In this document: one piece after another, positions 44,249-53,039 of the stretch | Layout of the letters: each line of letters opens with the position of its first letter | Position numbering within the stretch: the first letter of the stretch is position 1 | Source of the DNA: Chloroflexota bacterium | Lineage (GTDB): Bacteria > Chloroflexota > UBA11872 | NCBI GenBank assembly: GCA_022824495.1 | Contig: JAJDZU010000023.1 | Span: forward strand, 62,001-126,000 | DNA: 64,000 nucleotides | Direction of reading: 5' to 3' | Made by a program: the position numbers and the translations under genes | Notes under the pieces: generated by a model | The model's input: only the letters and a program-made list of their open reading frames with translations | Database searches by the model: none | What the model was told of the DNA's origin: nothing

Positions 44249-44290
44249 AAAGCCCCTGGCCTCGGTATCCGTCGCCCGAGTTCGGACTGG

Positions 44291-44953
44291 CTACTGGTTG
44301 CTCGACCGCTTCACGGTGAAGGAATACAACTCCGCATTCCGCATCACGCACCGCAGCCGCCGGTCAGCAGAGGTCCACAGGACCCCGTCTGACGAGTAGG
44401 CCAGCCGGATGTGCGCGCCCGGCGTCGCGTCCTCTACCCGGAATCCGGGAGCGCCAAGCTCGTACAGCATCTTGCAGCGGCGCGCCGGATCCTGCTCCAG
44501 CGGGTCGTCCAGCACCGCTGGACCCCAGACGTTCCCGTACGTCTCGCTGCCAAGGACGATGTTGGTGTTGTGCCGGCCCTCGTGCACGGTGCCCATCGCC
44601 GGCTTCTCCCAGTCCAACCCATCCGCCGACCGTGCATACATGACCCGAAACCGGCTGATATGCCAGTCGATCAGCGTCCCGCCCTCACGCGCCAGCTTCT
44701 CCCGGTCCAGCGCCATGTCCGTGTACAGACAGTGAAATCCACCCCCGTCGTCCCGCCACAACGCCCAGTCGTCCGCGCCAAAGTTGGTGAAGTGCTCCCA
44801 CGGCCGATCCAGTTCCAGCACCGGGTTCCGCGCCAACTGGCGCGGCGTATGCAACGTCCGCCTGATGTTCTGAATCTCTTCGATCAGCCCGCTGTCAAAG
44901 AAATACTGCGGCTGCTCGCCGATGATCAGTTCGGTGAAGTCAAGTCCGAACAC
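44291..44953 (-). CDS. Glycosidase-like protein, N-terminal half only
   Basis: 220 residues matching the first half of the 475-residue proteins at 49631 and 60460: EPxxRPWEHFTNF, SRFRVMYARSADGLDWEKP, NIVLGSETYGNVWGPAVLDD, DPARRCKMLYELG, and AYSSDGVLWT. The second half and its C-terminal RLRF domain are missing, so this is likely a pseudogene or a truncated paralogue. Confidence 0.65.
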   Translation of the reverse strand: MFGLDFTELIIGEQPQYFFDSGLIEEIQNIRRTLHTPRQLARNPVLELDRPWEHFTNFGADDWALWRDDGGGFHCLYTDMALDREKLAREGGTLIDWHISRFRVMYARSADGLDWEKPAMGTVHEGRHNTNIVLGSETYGNVWGPAVLDDPLEQDPARRCKMLYELGAPGFRVEDATPGAHIRLAYSSDGVLWTSADRRLRCVMRNAELYSFTVKRSSNQ

Positions 44954-45039
44954 ACCTGCCGCTCCGTCTACTCCGATACCAACCTAAGAAGGAGTCTGGC
45001 CCTGGCGCTCGACGAGCCGGAATTGAACTGCCTAAAGTC

Positions 45040-45924
45040 CTACAAGAACCTCACGGCTTCCATCTCGGCAAACCGCCCGGCCATGACCGCAACGGCCTCC
45101 TCGTTATCGTCAATCAGCACGAATCGCCGACCAAGCTCGTAAGCGGCCTCTCCGAGCGTCCCGCTGCCAGCGAAGAAATCCAGCACCATGTCGCCAGGCC
45201 TGGATGACGCTTGGACGATGCGTCGCACAATTCCCAGCGGTTTCTGCGTGGGGTATCCCGTTCGTTCCTTCCCATTCGTCGGAACGATCGTGTGCCACCA
45301 GGTATCGGTGGGCAACTTTCCGCGCGCCGCCTTCTCGGGCCCGACTAATCCCGGCGCCATGTACGGAATGCGTTCGACTTCCTCCACGTTGAAAAAGTAA
45401 TGCTCGGGATCCCGTACATAAACCAATATGTTGTCGTGCTTGGCTGGCCATTTCCTCGTTGTACGCCCCCCGTAGTCGTAAGCCCAGATCACCTCGTTGA
45501 GAAAGCACTCGCGTCCAAAAATGCCATCCAGCAAGACCTTGGCGTAGTGAACCTCGCGATAGTCGAGATGAAGATACAGAGAACCTGAAATAGTAAGCAC
45601 GCGATGCGCCTCTTCAAGTCGAGGCTCCAGGAATGCTAGGTAGTCGTCAAAGTCGTCATCAAACGCACGCTCGGCAACCTTGGTCGAGCGATACCGCTGC
45701 CCCTTGAATCCAGTCCGGTCACCGTTGGGATCTCGGACTGTTCGAAGTTGCGTCCGCGCCTGCTTCTTTCCAGTGTTGAATGGAGGATCCGTATAGATCA
45801 GATTGACCGATTGCGTCGCCATCTTCCGTAGGATCGGAAGGTTGTCTCCGTAGTAGACGACGCCTCGCTCCCCATCGTTGCTTTGCTTCCCGCCTACAGG
45901 TGCCGTGCTGAGTTCGCTTGTCAT
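45040..45924 (-). CDS. DNA methyltransferase, D12/beta-class (N4/N6), orphan
   Basis: 294 residues. Catalytic TDPPFN at about 45-50 comes before the SAM motif DFFAGSGTLGEAA at about 249, an order of the beta class (adenine-N6 or cytosine-N4). There is no restriction gene nearby. ATG 45924 overlaps the esterase stop as ATGA. Target sequence is unknown; it may serve regulation or defence. Confidence 0.87.
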   Translation of the reverse strand: MTSELSTAPVGGKQSNDGERGVVYYGDNLPILRKMATQSVNLIYTDPPFNTGKKQARTQLRTVRDPNGDRTGFKGQRYRSTKVAERAFDDDFDDYLAFLEPRLEEAHRVLTISGSLYLHLDYREVHYAKVLLDGIFGRECFLNEVIWAYDYGGRTTRKWPAKHDNILVYVRDPEHYFFNVEEVERIPYMAPGLVGPEKAARGKLPTDTWWHTIVPTNGKERTGYPTQKPLGIVRRIVQASSRPGDMVLDFFAGSGTLGEAAYELGRRFVLIDDNEEAVAVMAGRFAEMEAVRFL

Positions 45925-47024
45925 GCGATTGAGTGGTCCGCGTTCAACCGCTCCACCAGCCACGGCTCAGCGACCACCCCGTACCACTGGTGCTCCCCCG
46001 GCTGCACGTCATGCACCAGGCAGTCGCCGGCGCCGTGCAACTCGTAGGCCTGGCGTGTAATCGCCACCTGTTCGTACACGTTGTCCAGCCCGCGCGCCCC
46101 GTTCAGCGGATCCTCGTCGCCGGTTTCCACCAGCAGCAGACGCGGCGCGATCAGCGCGCCCAGGTCGCCCATGTCCACGGCCTGCCAGAGGCCGGGGACG
46201 AAGTTGCAGCCGCAGTTGTCGTTGATGTCCAGCAGCGAGTCGCGGTTCCCATAGAAGTAGCCGCTCACAACCGCCGCGCAAATCCGGTCGTCCATCGCGG
46301 CCAGCCACAGCGTTTGCAGACCACCGCCGCTGAGTCCGGCGCACGCAATGCGCTCGGGATCGCAGTCGCCACGCGTCTGCACGTAGTCCACCAGCCGCAT
46401 CAGGTCCCAGGTCCACATGCCGGTCACCGTCTGGCCCAGCGAGATTGCGGCGTTGTTCAGCGGCGTGCACGTTGATCGCATGAACGAGTCTTCGTCGTTC
46501 GACTGCCCCACCGGCTCGCGCCGCTCCCCGAAGGCCCTGGCATCGGGCGCGAACACCACCAGCCCCGCCTGCGCAAAGCGCTCCGCGTACGCGCCGTTGT
46601 ACTGATCGATGGCGTCGGCCACGGCTGGAATATCGCGCCGGCCCGCCGTCATGTTCTTGCCCCCGCTGCCGTGCCCATGCGGCGCAATGACCACCGGCCG
46701 CCGCTCGCCCGCCTTCAGGTCGTCCGGCAGCAGCGCGTACAGCGGCATCACCACGTCCGGCTCCGTATGAATCTCCATCCGCTGCCGCACGTAGCCGTCA
46801 CACTGGACCGACTCGGTAACCACCGGTTGCGGATCGGCCGACCGCAGGCTGTCCATGCCCGTGATCGCGGACAAGTGCCGCCGCGTCGCCGTCCGCCACG
46901 CCTCGAATGCCGCCTGGCTGCTGACATCCGCCGGCATCCGCCGCGCCTCGCGGTCAAACCGCGCCTGCAACTCCGCATGCGCCGGAAAGAAGCGCGTGAC
47001 CGTGGGAACGCGAGGTGTTGCCAT
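45921..47024 (-). CDS. Alpha/beta-hydrolase, acetyl-xylan-esterase/dienelactone-hydrolase-like
   Basis: 367 residues. Nucleophile motif GLSGGGLQ (Ser), an Asp in VETGDEDPLNGARG and a His in GEHQWYG make a plausible triad. An early segment PVVIAPHGHGSGGKN is the oxyanion loop. Probably removes acyl groups from carbohydrate substrates. The stop is coupled with the methyltransferase start. Confidence 0.8.
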   Translation of the reverse strand: MATPRVPTVTRFFPAHAELQARFDREARRMPADVSSQAAFEAWRTATRRHLSAITGMDSLRSADPQPVVTESVQCDGYVRQRMEIHTEPDVVMPLYALLPDDLKAGERRPVVIAPHGHGSGGKNMTAGRRDIPAVADAIDQYNGAYAERFAQAGLVVFAPDARAFGERREPVGQSNDEDSFMRSTCTPLNNAAISLGQTVTGMWTWDLMRLVDYVQTRGDCDPERIACAGLSGGGLQTLWLAAMDDRICAAVVSGYFYGNRDSLLDINDNCGCNFVPGLWQAVDMGDLGALIAPRLLLVETGDEDPLNGARGLDNVYEQVAITRQAYELHGAGDCLVHDVQPGEHQWYGVVAEPWLVERLNADHSIA

Positions 47025-47111
47025 GGCTCCGTACTTTAGGGCTGACCGCGTCGCCGTGCGAACTCGAAACGGCGCACCAGACCCGGTCCGGACGCTGCAA
47101 TCGGACAGGAG

Positions 47112-48125
47112 CTACGCGAGCAGCACCTCGCTCCGCGCGCGATCTGCGTTCAACCGCGCCGTCACGACCTCCAGCAGCATGTCCGCCAATTCGTCCTGAT
47201 TCACCGGCGTCGCGGCCTGTACTTGCTCGGCCCATCGAGGCCGAATGCCACTGGCCCCTGCCATTGCCCCGGCCACCGGGCCACCCATGGCGCCGATGGA
47301 GTCGGCGTCCCGTCCAAAGTTCGCCGACATCAGCGCCACCTCGTTCGGGTCGCCGTCGGCTAGCAGCAGCAGCGCCAGCGCCACCGACGCCGACTCGCGC
47401 GGGTCCACCGCGTTGCTGTGACCCTCTTCGGGCTGCTGCGGCCAATCCCACAGGTGGTCGGCGTAGTAGGCAGCGCGGAACTCGGCAAAGTCGCCGGTCG
47501 ACCGCGCCAGGCTCACCGCCGTATTGATGGCTGCCGGCACGTCGCTTTCACTATCCAGGTTGCTGACCGCCGCCTCTATGACGGATTCGGCATCGGCGTT
47601 AGGATCGAAGGCTGCGGCGGTAGCAGCGGCCATGGCCAGGGCGCCATCCTGCGGCGAGCCGCGATGGATCAGGCTGGTCACCTCGTAGGCCTCCAGCGTG
47701 GCCCGGCGCGGGTCGCCCGCGTTGATGACTCCGATCGGCGAGATACACATCGCCGTGCTGTTGGAAATCATGTTGCCAATGCCGGCCTCTCGGGCCCGCA
47801 CCCCGCCGGTCGAGATCTTGTAAAACGAACTGGCCACCGGCGGGTAGAACTTGAACGGATTCATGCGCTCGCGCCACACCTGCGCCCAGTCCGACGCCAT
47901 TACGTTGCCGTTGGTCCGCGCAATCGCCTCGCACAGCATGTGCTTCAGCGCCGAGTCGTCGGTCCCGGCCCCCGGCTGCAATCCACGGTGCTCCTTCAGA
48001 TCCGTGATCTCGCCGTGACGCTGCTGGATGAACTCGTAGTGCAGCCCTTCCACCGGCCCGCCCATCGCATCGCCCAGCAGCCCGCCAACCAGGCAGCCCA
48101 GGATCTTGTCGCGCAAATCGTTCAT
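47112..48125 (-). CDS. ADP-ribosylglycohydrolase family protein
   Basis: 337 residues. GCLVGGLLGDAMGGPVEG near the start, GTDDSALKH at 54-60 (TDDS instead of TDDT), and GRDADSIGAMGGPVAGAMAG near the end give the two metal-binding motifs of the family. It removes ADP-ribose from proteins or acts on related glycosides. ATG 48125 chosen; a longer frame to 48260 is not conserved. Confidence 0.85.
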   Translation of the reverse strand: MNDLRDKILGCLVGGLLGDAMGGPVEGLHYEFIQQRHGEITDLKEHRGLQPGAGTDDSALKHMLCEAIARTNGNVMASDWAQVWRERMNPFKFYPPVASSFYKISTGGVRAREAGIGNMISNSTAMCISPIGVINAGDPRRATLEAYEVTSLIHRGSPQDGALAMAAATAAAFDPNADAESVIEAAVSNLDSESDVPAAINTAVSLARSTGDFAEFRAAYYADHLWDWPQQPEEGHSNAVDPRESASVALALLLLADGDPNEVALMSANFGRDADSIGAMGGPVAGAMAGASGIRPRWAEQVQAATPVNQDELADMLLEVVTARLNADRARSEVLLA

Positions 48126-48259
48126 GGTTTTGACCTCTCTGGTCCGACTGGTTGGCCCGGCCGCCCCGTCCCGAGCCATGACCGCCAATCCGCCGACGTT
48201 CGTCGAGTGTATTGTGAGCCACCGAAACGCCGCTGTGTCGCCCCACCAAGGCCGGTCCA

Positions 48260-49111
48260 ATGCTCGACTTCACCCGCTCCTTCATCACCTGGACCACCAA
48301 CCCCTGGAAACCCCATCCCTACTACCGCTGGGACGGCGGCTTCGTCGGCGAGTTCGGCGACGTCTACCGCGTGCGCATGCAGGTCGACTCCACAATGGAC
48401 ATCATCGATTCAAGCGGATCGTCGATCACCCACTACCTCAACTACCCCTGCCGCACCGAGCTCACGATCGCGACCGAGGAGTTTTTCATGCTGCCCAGCG
48501 GCGAATGGCGCGCGGTCTTTACGCCCGAGCACAGCGTGCCGATTGCTAAGGGCCCCTCGGACGCCACAGAGCCCGTCGCCCGCAGGCCGTGGCCCGAGCG
48601 CTACGCGGACATGGATTTTCGCCCCGTCACGCTCCCCGGCGCCGATCGTCTCCTCGACGGCCACGCCGTCAACGACGCCACCCAGTCCGGCGCGGTCATC
48701 AACGGCCAGACCACCTACCGCGACAAGACCACCGGACTCGATGTTCGCATCGAGTTCCCAGTCCGCCTCATGAACCTCCATCCCGACTCCGGCAAATTCC
48801 AGCTCTGCTGCGGACCGGTCATCCTTCCCGACATGGCCACCTGGGACGGCGAAGGCGTGGACCGCGTCTTCCTGGCCGAGGTCGCCTGGAGCGAATTCAA
48901 TTACGTCGAGTTCATCCTCCGCCGAGAAATCGAGCCGGCCGAGAGTGAAAAGGAGTGGTTCCACCAGGTCCGCGGCCGCGACCGCCTGGAACTCTGGGAC
49001 CCCGACAACCCACCGCCCACGCCGCTCAAGCTCCAGCGACCCCGCCCCCACGTCTACCACGAAACCTGGGCGCTGGAAGCGGAGAACGTAATCCTCCGAG
49101 CGCCCGCCTAA
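48260..49111 (+). CDS. Conserved protein of unknown function
   Basis: 283 residues, without signal peptide or membrane segment. Recognisable parts include FITWTTNPWKPHPYYRWDGGFVGEFGDVYRVR, YLNYPCRTELTIATEEFFMLPSGEWRAVFTP and an aromatic-rich C-terminus. The tyrosine/tryptophan richness and beta-like pattern suggest a carbohydrate-related beta-sandwich, but I do not recognise a family. Divergent from the ADP-ribosylglycohydrolase. Confidence 0.72.
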   Translation: MLDFTRSFITWTTNPWKPHPYYRWDGGFVGEFGDVYRVRMQVDSTMDIIDSSGSSITHYLNYPCRTELTIATEEFFMLPSGEWRAVFTPEHSVPIAKGPSDATEPVARRPWPERYADMDFRPVTLPGADRLLDGHAVNDATQSGAVINGQTTYRDKTTGLDVRIEFPVRLMNLHPDSGKFQLCCGPVILPDMATWDGEGVDRVFLAEVAWSEFNYVEFILRREIEPAESEKEWFHQVRGRDRLELWDPDNPPPTPLKLQRPRPHVYHETWALEAENVILRAPA

Positions 49112-49121
49112 GCGCTGGGAG

Positions 49122-49523
49122 CTAGCCCGCGCCGCTGCCCGCGTACGCCTCCGCCTCGATCTCCAACACCGACTCGCCGCCGACCAGGCTCGTGCATCCA
49201 ATGAAGGCCGACACCGGCATGGCCTTCCCGAACGACTCCAGGTGCGCCCGGCCCACCGCGTCCGCGTCGCGGTCGATGTCGGTCAGGAACACCCGTGTCC
49301 GCACCACGTCATCCAGCGTGGCGCCCGCCTCACCCAGCGCCTTTTCGATGATCCCGATCGCGTATTTCGCCTGCGCGTAGGCGTCCCCCGGCGCGTCGGG
49401 ATGCTCCGGCGGCAGCGGACCCGTCGTTCCGGCGATCCAGATGTGCGGGCCCACGCGCACGGCGCGGGAGTAGCCGATTACGGCCTCGGTCGGCTTGCCT
49501 GACGAGATGCGCTGACGCTCCAT
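49122..49523 (-). CDS. RidA family protein (YjgF/YER057c/UK114)
   Basis: 133 residues. AGTTGPLP near residue 35, VVRTRVFLTDIDRDADAVGRAH and FIGCTSLVGGESVLEIEAEAYA are RidA motifs; the conserved Arg of the imine pocket is in VVRTRVFL. It hydrolyses enamines/imines released by PLP enzymes. ATG 49523 follows AGGAGG. Confidence 0.88.
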   Translation of the reverse strand: MERQRISSGKPTEAVIGYSRAVRVGPHIWIAGTTGPLPPEHPDAPGDAYAQAKYAIGIIEKALGEAGATLDDVVRTRVFLTDIDRDADAVGRAHLESFGKAMPVSAFIGCTSLVGGESVLEIEAEAYAGSGAG

Positions 49524-49630
49524 GTTCGTCCTCCTGGTGAATCCGCGTTCGCGCATCGTGGCCCTCGAACCGGCCGACGCGCAATTCGCGTCACCCCGCG
49601 ATCCGCACGAATCCGAATCAGCCGACCCCG

Positions 49631-51058
49631 CTACGTCAGCGAATAGGCGTGCAGCCGCGCCGCCCCATGGATGTGGAATCGCAGTCGAACCTGCCGCCGA
49701 TCGCAGGCGCCCAGATCCGCGCCCTGCCAGGTAGCCGGCGCCCGCACGTTGTCGACCTCCAGCGGCACGCAGTCCTCGCGGCTGAATCCCGGAATCACCT
49801 CGCCGGTTTTCGCGTCCAGCACGTCCACGTCCACCCAGCTCCGCCGCGCGATTGCCTCGGCCACGTTCGCGGTCAGCCGTGTGTCCGCTTCTACTTCCAG
49901 TGGCGTCGTTTCCAGCGACCCCGAGATCTCACGGTCCACGGTCTGCATGCACGTAAACCCATCCAGCCGCAGGGTCGCCAGGCCCAGCTGCGTCAGCCGA
50001 ACGGACCCACTCTTCCCGCCCCCGAACTCTTTGGGATAGTTGCCCGGCGGCCAGAGGCTCCAGTCCTCGCCCTGTCCGCTGTAGTAGATGTAGATCGTGT
50101 CGTCCTTGACGATGATCCGGTCCCCTATCACCAGGAATCCGGCGTCCCACGCGCCCCGCTCGCCGCGTGGGACCACTTTGTCGGTCAGGCAGATGCGCGA
50201 GAAATGTTCGCCGTCCTTGCTGACGGCCAGCCGAAGGTCCGCCGCGTACTGTCCGAAGACCCCGAGCCCGTTAGGCACGTACCAGCCGAACTCGTACACC
50301 GAAATCCAGCCGTTGCCATATCGATCCAGCGTCAGGAAGTGGTTCTCCTGCTCCAGCCCGTCCTTGGGATCCAGAAATGGGTTGTCTGGACTGGACGTGA
50401 ACTTCTCGACACTTGGTCCGTAGGCGATGAACTTGCCCCGGACCGTTGCCGGACCTGGTTTGGCGGCCGGCACACGCTCTTGCCAGATCAAGATGTAGCG
50501 CCGATCCGGGTCCGTGGCCTGCTCGTCCAGCGCCAGCACCACAATGTCGGGACCGTGCGCCAACGCCGGGAGGTCGACGACCGCGCCCACGGTCCAGTGA
50601 ATGCCGTCGGGTGAGTACGCGGCACGGGCCGGCCCACTGCCTACAAGTTCTTTCGTGACCATCTTGAACCGGCGGGCCGGGTCGGGCTCCGTCGGATCGC
50701 GAATCACCGCGCCCAGCATGTCCAGACAGATGTTGTTGTCCTTGGATCCGTTGAACTCGAAGAGCCCCAGCTTCGGCTTGATCCAGCGGATGCCGTCCTC
50801 GCTGTAGGCGTAGCCCATGCGCCGCCAGCGCAGGCGCTCCTGGTCGGCCCCCGTGTACCAGCACTTGAACAAGCCGTCGTCCGGGTCGTACAGCACCGTC
50901 CGCACCGACCACACGCTCGCCCGCACGGCGTCCCACTCGTCCAACCGCCCCACCGGCAACACCGGATTCGCCGGGTGCTTCGTCGCCTCGCACACCCGCT
51001 GCTCCACGTTGTGCGTGGCCGCAACCTCGTCCAGGTCAAGAAACAGGTGCTTGTCCAT
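49631..51058 (-). CDS. Glycosidase-like five-bladed propeller protein
   Basis: 475 residues, the full-length form of the family with copies at 44291 and 60460. Starts MDKHLFLDLDEVAATHNVEQR; contains GLFKCWYTGADQERLRWRRMGYAYSEDGIRWIKPKLG and DPARRFKMVTKELVGSGPARAAYSPDGIHWT, and ends in a small beta-domain ACDRRQVRLRFHIHGAARLHAYSL. Resembles GH32/GH43 N-terminal propellers; catalytic residues cannot be assigned, so activity is uncertain. Confidence 0.75.
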   Translation of the reverse strand: MDKHLFLDLDEVAATHNVEQRVCEATKHPANPVLPVGRLDEWDAVRASVWSVRTVLYDPDDGLFKCWYTGADQERLRWRRMGYAYSEDGIRWIKPKLGLFEFNGSKDNNICLDMLGAVIRDPTEPDPARRFKMVTKELVGSGPARAAYSPDGIHWTVGAVVDLPALAHGPDIVVLALDEQATDPDRRYILIWQERVPAAKPGPATVRGKFIAYGPSVEKFTSSPDNPFLDPKDGLEQENHFLTLDRYGNGWISVYEFGWYVPNGLGVFGQYAADLRLAVSKDGEHFSRICLTDKVVPRGERGAWDAGFLVIGDRIIVKDDTIYIYYSGQGEDWSLWPPGNYPKEFGGGKSGSVRLTQLGLATLRLDGFTCMQTVDREISGSLETTPLEVEADTRLTANVAEAIARRSWVDVDVLDAKTGEVIPGFSREDCVPLEVDNVRAPATWQGADLGACDRRQVRLRFHIHGAARLHAYSLT

Positions 51059-51094
51059 CCGGCTTGACCTCCTACAGGCGATGCCGCCTGTCAG

Positions 51095-51304
51095 CTACCC
51101 GGTAGGCGTGGGCGTGGCCTGGTATCCGGCGCAACTCACGGAACTCACCCCGCCGCAGCGCTCGGGCGCGATGACCGAGTAATAGTCCTGGCGCACCAGC
51201 TTCTCGTCGCCCCCGCAGGCGGCAACCGTCAGGCCAACCAGCACCGCGGCAATCGCCACGCATACGCGCTGTCGGCTCCAGCGTGCTGGCCGATAAGCAG
51301 TCAT
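51095..51304 (-). CDS. Small predicted lipoprotein
   Basis: 69 residues with a hydrophobic signal (VCVAIAAVLVGLTVAAC) and lipobox VAAC at Cys 30; the mature part contains two Cys (CGGVSSVSC). No function can be assigned. ATG 51304 is the last start before the signal. Confidence 0.5.
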   Translation of the reverse strand: MTAYRPARWSRQRVCVAIAAVLVGLTVAACGGDEKLVRQDYYSVIAPERCGGVSSVSCAGYQATPTPTG

Positions 51305-51454
51305 TAGTAGTTCGTTCTGCGGCTGGCGCTGCTTCCGTGAACCTATCACGGCCCGCGCCGCGGACGGGTGCCGGCGTGAGAGCCGCACTCGCGCACGATT
51401 GATTCCAGGCTGAATTCGCTTGGCTCAGACGTGCGTCCGGCCGATCTGCTCCAG

Positions 51455-52816
51455 TTACGACAGCCCTGCAAAGAGGATTCGCCGACGCCGCTGGCTCTCG
51501 CGTACCTGTGCCTCGACTTCGTCCGGCGACCAATCCTCGAGAACCAGGGCGATGAGATCGTCTCGGACTCCCGCAAACGCCGGTGCCGAGGCCAGGTTCA
51601 TCGTCTCGTGCGGATCCGCCTCCAGGTCGAACAGCTCGGGCGGCTCTCCGTGGTAGTAGTTCAGCTTGAACTGACCCCGTCGCACCATTCGCCCCGGCCG
51701 GTCCGTGGCGTGCGCCTCGAATTCGGCAAACACCGCCCGGCCTTCATCCAGTTCCGGGTCCATCAGGTTGTCGCCCACGATGCCGTCGGAATCGGCGCCC
51801 CCTGCGTCAACGATGGTCTGGGTGAGGTCCAGCAGCGAAACCGGCGTGTCCACCCGCGAGCCGCCCGCGATCCGCCCCGGCCACGCCGCGATCAGCGGAA
51901 CGCGCACCGACGGCTCATGGAACGAGCTCTTCCACCACAACCCGTGCTCGCCAATCATCTCGCCGTGATCCGACGTGTAAACAACCAGCGTGTTTTCGCT
52001 TGCCCCACTGGCCTCCAGGGCTTTCAGGACCCGCCCCACCTGCGCGTCCGTGAACGAAACCATGCCGTAGTACGCCGCTCGTGCGCGTCCGATTTCGGCC
52101 TCTGAGAGTCCCTCCGCGCCCAGGAACTCCCGAATCCGTCGGCTCTGCGGATGCACCGCGTCCATCGGTTTCGCCGTCGCGTTCGGCTGATCGGCATGCG
52201 CCGGGTAGTACCGGTCAAAATACTCCGACCGCACCGTCAGCGGCGTGTGCGGCAGGAACCAGCCCACCACGGCCGCCCACGGACCGTCCCGGCGTGCCGG
52301 GTCCGAGAGATAGGCCACGGCGGCCTCGGTCACGTCGTCGTCATATCGCTGCTGAAACGTATCGCCGGCGCCCGCGGTTTCAAGCCGCTCACGCGTTCCC
52401 GGGCGTGCGCGAATCGGCGCGTCCCAATTGGGAAAACTGGATCCCATGGTGCCCGGGCGCATCTCGGGATGAACGCGCTGCGCGAATCCGTGCATCTGAT
52501 TCGGCCCGCCAATGCTCATCCGCCCGCACAGCGTCGTCTCGTAGCCCACCGCGTTGAGCCGGTGTGCCCACGTCGGCTCGCTGATCGGCAACGGACACGA
52601 GTTGTCCCAGGCGCCAATGACGTGGACCGGCAGCCCGGTGAGAAACGCGGATCGCGATGGCACGCAGAGCGGCGACGGACAGTACGCGTTCTCAAACGTC
52701 ACCCCGCGATCGGCCAGCGCTTGGATTGCGGGCGTCTGCACGAATGGATGACCGTACGGCGAACTCACCATTGGGTTGTGCTGGTCACTCATCAACACGA
52801 GCACGTTGGGTCGCAT
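51455..52816 (-). CDS. Sulfatase (formylglycine type)
   Basis: 453 residues. The active-site motif C-X-P-S-R is CVPSR, with Cys 51 to be converted to formylglycine. Metal ligands are Asp in MSDQHN near residue 11 and TSDHGEMIGEHG in the middle. Resembles choline- or carbohydrate-sulfatases. No sulfatase-maturing enzyme gene is in the window. No signal peptide visible, so probably cytoplasmic. ATG 52816. Confidence 0.93.
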   Translation of the reverse strand: MRPNVLVLMSDQHNPMVSSPYGHPFVQTPAIQALADRGVTFENAYCPSPLCVPSRSAFLTGLPVHVIGAWDNSCPLPISEPTWAHRLNAVGYETTLCGRMSIGGPNQMHGFAQRVHPEMRPGTMGSSFPNWDAPIRARPGTRERLETAGAGDTFQQRYDDDVTEAAVAYLSDPARRDGPWAAVVGWFLPHTPLTVRSEYFDRYYPAHADQPNATAKPMDAVHPQSRRIREFLGAEGLSEAEIGRARAAYYGMVSFTDAQVGRVLKALEASGASENTLVVYTSDHGEMIGEHGLWWKSSFHEPSVRVPLIAAWPGRIAGGSRVDTPVSLLDLTQTIVDAGGADSDGIVGDNLMDPELDEGRAVFAEFEAHATDRPGRMVRRGQFKLNYYHGEPPELFDLEADPHETMNLASAPAFAGVRDDLIALVLEDWSPDEVEAQVRESQRRRRILFAGLS

Positions 52817-53039
52817 GGCAAACCTCCCGTCGGTCAGGTCAGCGCCGGCAGTCTGCAGTCCGCTTTTCCATCTCGCTCGCCGCCAATTCAACTCTCGCGA
52901 CCCGGAATGCCAACGCATATCGAGACGCCACGCGCGAACCTAGCACGGGCTGTCTGTCGTCAATCGGTACCGGGCGACAAAGGGTTCGAATGGCTGCGTG
53001 CGAGAATTGGGCACGAAGCGCCGCCCGGATACCTCATGC

